Assembly: GCA_019348305.1 (NCBI GenBank)
Contig: JAHWJQ010000022.1
Span: forward strand, 1-16,661
Direction: 5' to 3'
DNA: 16,661 nt
DNA from: Actinomycetota bacterium
Lineage (GTDB): Bacteria; Actinomycetota; Acidimicrobiia; Acidimicrobiales; CADCTF01
The translations under genes and the position numbers were made by a program. Below are positions 14,403-16,661 of the stretch, in pieces. The notes beneath the pieces are model-generated. The model had not been told where the DNA came from and did not search any database. It was given only the letters and a program-made list of their open reading frames with translations. Positions within the stretch are counted from its first letter, which is position 1; each line of letters begins with the position of its first letter.

Positions 14403-15020
14403 CTACCAGAGCGGCTGCTGCTCCATCTTTCGCCGACGGCGTGGGAACCTCTCATCGAGTGGGGAGACCTGTCGCAACACCCGAATCGTGCCCGCAGAGG
14501 CGGAACAGACGTGGGCGTCCTCCAGGCCAAGCTCGGCAAGCTTTGCCGCCGGCCACCGTTGCTGTGGTGCCTCGGGCGGCTCCGCCACCAACAGCCTCCC
14601 GCCGGCCGCCAAGAAGGCAGCGCCACACTCCGCGGTACGAGCCGGTGGTCCGAACGATCGCGCGGTAACAAAGGAGCAGCTTCCCCGCAGCCCTGCAGCC
14701 CTCCCTGCTACCGTCGCCTCCTGGCGCACCACGGATACCCGGCCCGCCAATCCCAACTCCGCCACCGCCCAGGTGACGAACGACGTCCGACGCCGGTGTA
14801 CGTCCAGCAGGACCCACCGGGTTTCCGGCAGCCAGGCCGCCAGCAGCAGTCCTGGCACCCCACCGCCACTGCCGAGGTCCAACCCCTGGCAATGCCACGC
14901 TGCCGCACCCAGCGCTTCGGCGAACACCGCGGCGTGCGCAACGTGGCCCTCCACCGGCCCAGGGCCGAGAAAACCCAGAACCTGGGCTTTCCCTAAAACG
15001 GCCCTGACCGCCTGGTCCAC
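14403..15020 (-). CDS. rsmG: 16S rRNA (guanine527-N7)-methyltransferase RsmG
   Basis: RsmG (GidB) methylates N7 of G527 in 16S rRNA using S-adenosylmethionine; loss gives low-level streptomycin resistance in other bacteria. The 205-residue protein has the SAM-binding G-L-D-L-G-S-G-G-G-V-P-G motif at about 46-57, an acidic-strand end L-L-D-V-H-R-R-R at 71-78, V-T-A-R-S-F near 117, and the conserved C-terminal F-P-R-R-R-R-K-M-x-x-x-P-L. It is near the short end of the family, with a short N-terminal helical region. The GTG at 15020 starts five bases after the jag stop. It sits in the conserved jag-rsmG-parA order. Confidence 0.94.
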   Translation of the reverse strand: MDQAVRAVLGKAQVLGFLGPGPVEGHVAHAAVFAEALGAAAWHCQGLDLGSGGGVPGLLLAAWLPETRWVLLDVHRRRTSFVTWAVAELGLAGRVSVVRQEATVAGRAAGLRGSCSFVTARSFGPPARTAECGAAFLAAGGRLLVAEPPEAPQQRWPAAKLAELGLEDAHVCSASAGTIRVLRQVSPLDERFPRRRRKMEQQPLW

Positions 15021-15025
15021 CGCCG

Positions 15026-15877
15026 CTACGTCGAAGCTCCGCCTGAACCGTCAGCCGGAAAAACGACGACCCGCCGTTGGGGCTCCTCGCCATCCGACGT
15101 GGTCGCTACTCCATCGATCTCGTTGATCGTGTCGTGGATGACCTTGCGGTCGGCCGCGGTCATCGGCTCGAGGACCACCCGGGCACCGCTCGAACGAACG
15201 TCTTCGGCCACGTTGGTAGCGAAGCGGGCCAGCGCCTGGCGGCGGCGCTGCCGGTAGCCGCTCACGTCGACGAGGATCCGCCCGCTGCGGGCCCCGGTCT
15301 TGCGCTGCACCACGGTCCTGGCCAGCTCTTGGAGCGACTGCAGCGCGGCACCCTTGGGGCCGATGAGGCGACCGAGGTCTTCGCCGTCGATGCGCAACTC
15401 GACCGTGTCCTCGTCCAGCTCGTGCGCGACGACCTCCGCGCTCGCACCGAAGCGCTCGAGCACGCCGCGGAGGAACTCCGCCGCAGCCTCGCCCTGTTCC
15501 GCTATCGGTACGTCCTCGTCGGTCGTCATCACTGTTGCTCCCCCGTTCTCCTGGACTGGTTCTTGAGCCTCTGGCGGCCGGCGGTCATCGGCAGCAGGCG
15601 CCGGCGGCTCCCCTACCACAGCGGCGAGCGGGCTCGCCTCCTCCACCGGCCGCTTCGGCGTCCGCTTGGTGCGCGGCCGCCGTTCGTCTTTGGGTCGCGG
15701 CGTGCTGGGCCGCACCCGAGCCCGCACCCTGGCTTCGGAGCGGAGCCGGCCGAACAGGCCGACCTTCGGTTCTTCGAGCACTTCGTACTCGGCGTCGGCC
15801 TCATCGACTCCGAGCTCATCCAGTGCCGCCTCGAGGGCCTCCTCCACGGTCCGCCCCGTCGTTTCCACCCACTCCAT
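15026..15877 (-). CDS. jag: Jag/KhpB RNA-binding protein (Jag_N-KH-R3H)
   Basis: The 283-residue protein has the Jag_N domain (about 1-52, M-E-W-V-E-T-T-G-R-T and K-V-G-L-F-G), a long charged, Pro-rich linker (about 57-140), a KH domain (about 150-215, with L-I-G-P-K-G-A-A-L as the GxxG-type RNA-binding loop) and an R3H domain (about 220-283, motif R-K-V-I-H). Jag/KhpB proteins bind RNA and in firmicutes affect cell elongation and division; the usual partner is KhpA. The ATG at 15877-15875 overlaps the yidC stop in TGATG, so translation is coupled to yidC. It is the standard neighbour of yidC near oriC. Confidence 0.93.
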   Translation of the reverse strand: MEWVETTGRTVEEALEAALDELGVDEADAEYEVLEEPKVGLFGRLRSEARVRARVRPSTPRPKDERRPRTKRTPKRPVEEASPLAAVVGEPPAPAADDRRPPEAQEPVQENGGATVMTTDEDVPIAEQGEAAAEFLRGVLERFGASAEVVAHELDEDTVELRIDGEDLGRLIGPKGAALQSLQELARTVVQRKTGARSGRILVDVSGYRQRRRQALARFATNVAEDVRSSGARVVLEPMTAADRKVIHDTINEIDGVATTSDGEEPQRRVVVFPADGSGGAST

Positions 15878-16661
15878 CAGCGCCGCTTCTTCTTCTTCGA
15901 GCGGTTCCCGCCGCGTCCCGGGTGTGGTGCCTTGCCGTTGCCGGCCGCGCCGTTGGAGGAACCAGCCGTGGTCTTGGCTTGTTTGGCCGCCTTCGAAGGG
16001 CCGCCTACCCCCCGCTGGGAAGCGCCGCTGGCGCCCGAGCCGAGCTCAGCGGTGGGGCCCGGCTTCGGCTTGCGCTCCTTCACCTCGTCGGCCGCCGGCC
16101 GCTTCTCCTTCTCTTTCGGTTCGACAGCACGGCTGGGGACATCGGTGGCGGTGGGCAGCAGGCTCGGGTCCATCTTGTAGATGAGCGCCTGCTGGCCGAT
16201 GCGAAACACGCTCGAGACCAGGAAATAGACGTTGAGGCCAGCAGGAAGGGTGAACCCGAAAACGAGGTACATGAGCGGCAGCACCCGCGTCATCGTCTGC
16301 ATCTGCTTGGCCATCGGGTTGTCGTCGTTCATCTGGTTCGGGTTCCGGCGGCTGATCATCCGCTGCTGGTAGTACGGTGGCCACCACTCCGACGATGAGG
16401 ATGAGGAACGGAATGGCCGCCACGAACGAGACCTTGAGGACCTCGCTGGCAGATTCTGCCAGATCGAGACCGAAGGCCATCATCTGCTCCGAACCCGACA
16501 GGTCCCGGTAGAGCTCGGAGCCCTTGTCGAGGTACTTCGGGTCGAACGTCCCGTCCTTCCCCCGGCGGGTCAGGCCGGAGATCACGTTGTACATCACGAA
16601 CAGGACCGGCATCTGGAGCAACAGGGGCAGGCAGCCGCCGACGGGGTTCGCACCGTGCTCC
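15877..16661 (-). pseudogene. yidC: Membrane protein insertase YidC, frameshifted and cut by window edge
   Basis: YidC inserts membrane proteins. The upstream part (16661 to about 16376) reads E-H-G-A-N-P-V-G-G-C-L-P-L-L-L-Q-M-P-V-L-F, then a charged loop and a helix ending V-V-A-T. At about 16375 the frame breaks. The downstream part (16374 to 15877) continues Y-Y-Q-Q-R-M-I-S-R-R-N-P, then L-P-A-G-L-N-V-Y-F and a basic Lys/Arg-rich tail that in this family contacts ribosomes. Removing one base near 16375 joins both parts into a normal YidC 60KD domain, so this is one gene. Because YidC is essential, a sequencing or assembly error is more likely than a real pseudogene. The N-terminal signal and first helices lie beyond the window. 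The stop overlaps the jag start. Confidence 0.88.
16373..16378 (-). other. Frameshift position in yidC
   Basis: On the minus strand the codons GCC ACC end the upstream frame at 16376; a single G at 16375 is followed by TAC TAC CAG CAG CGG in the next frame. One extra base, or two missing bases, accounts for the switch. The sequence is not a homopolymer run and shows no slippery heptamer with a downstream pseudoknot that would suggest programmed frameshifting. Confidence 0.75.

Noticed and set aside
15077..16180. 367-codon plus-strand frame opposite jag and yidC
   Set aside because: Jag and YidC on the minus strand have clear domains; the plus-strand peptide has none.
16373..16378. Programmed ribosomal frameshift in yidC
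   Set aside because: No slippery sequence or downstream structure is evident, and YidC is not known to need frameshifting.

Overview
The window is high-GC, gene-dense bacterial DNA from an actinobacterium. Gene order matches the chromosome-origin-proximal block best known from Mycobacterium tuberculosis (Rv3909 - mviN/murJ - sigM - anti-sigma - trxB - trxA - cwlM - parB - parA - rsmG - jag - yidC). Unlike mycobacteria, murJ is not fused to a pseudokinase, a DegV gene lies inside the block, and the left edge may carry pilT. This suggests a deep actinobacterial lineage such as Acidimicrobiia, but that is inference; no rRNA is present to test it. rnpA, rpmH, dnaA and oriC would be expected just beyond the right edge.

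Left part (1-8873). A 17-codon minus-strand gene start (PilT-like) diverges from a tightly packed plus-strand run: GNAT acetyltransferase, large secreted/membrane-anchored Rv3909-like protein, MurJ lipid II flippase, small single-pass membrane protein, DegV, a Ser/Thr kinase with a transmembrane segment and an external discoidin-like domain, an ECF sigma factor, and its zinc-type anti-sigma factor. Stops and starts overlap or lie within about 30 bases, so this is probably one or two transcripts. Theme: cell-envelope synthesis and envelope signalling.

Middle (8809-12018). A four-helix membrane protein gene (minus) converges on the anti-sigma gene and overlaps its 3' end. A palindrome-containing intergenic region separates it from a plus-strand two-helix holin-like protein, then thioredoxin reductase, thioredoxin, and a CwlM-like protein (two peptidoglycan-binding repeats plus an amidase fold lacking visible zinc ligands). 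CwlM has no ATG/GTG/TTG at a sensible place and probably starts at ATT inside trxA.

Right part (12069-16661, minus strand). yidC - jag - rsmG - parA - parB - small membrane ORF read leftward and converge on cwlM. One good and one degenerate parS-like site lie between rsmG and parA. yidC is cut by the window edge and carries a frameshift near 16375.

Together the genes link chromosome segregation (ParA/ParB/parS), membrane protein insertion (YidC/Jag), redox (TrxB/TrxA) and peptidoglycan precursor control (MurJ, kinase, CwlM-like). No mobile element, CRISPR array, tRNA or rRNA was seen. I did not find a wholly new system; the most informative feature is the unfused kinase-discoidin gene beside murJ with intact catalytic residues. 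No gene-free stretch exceeds 300 bases.
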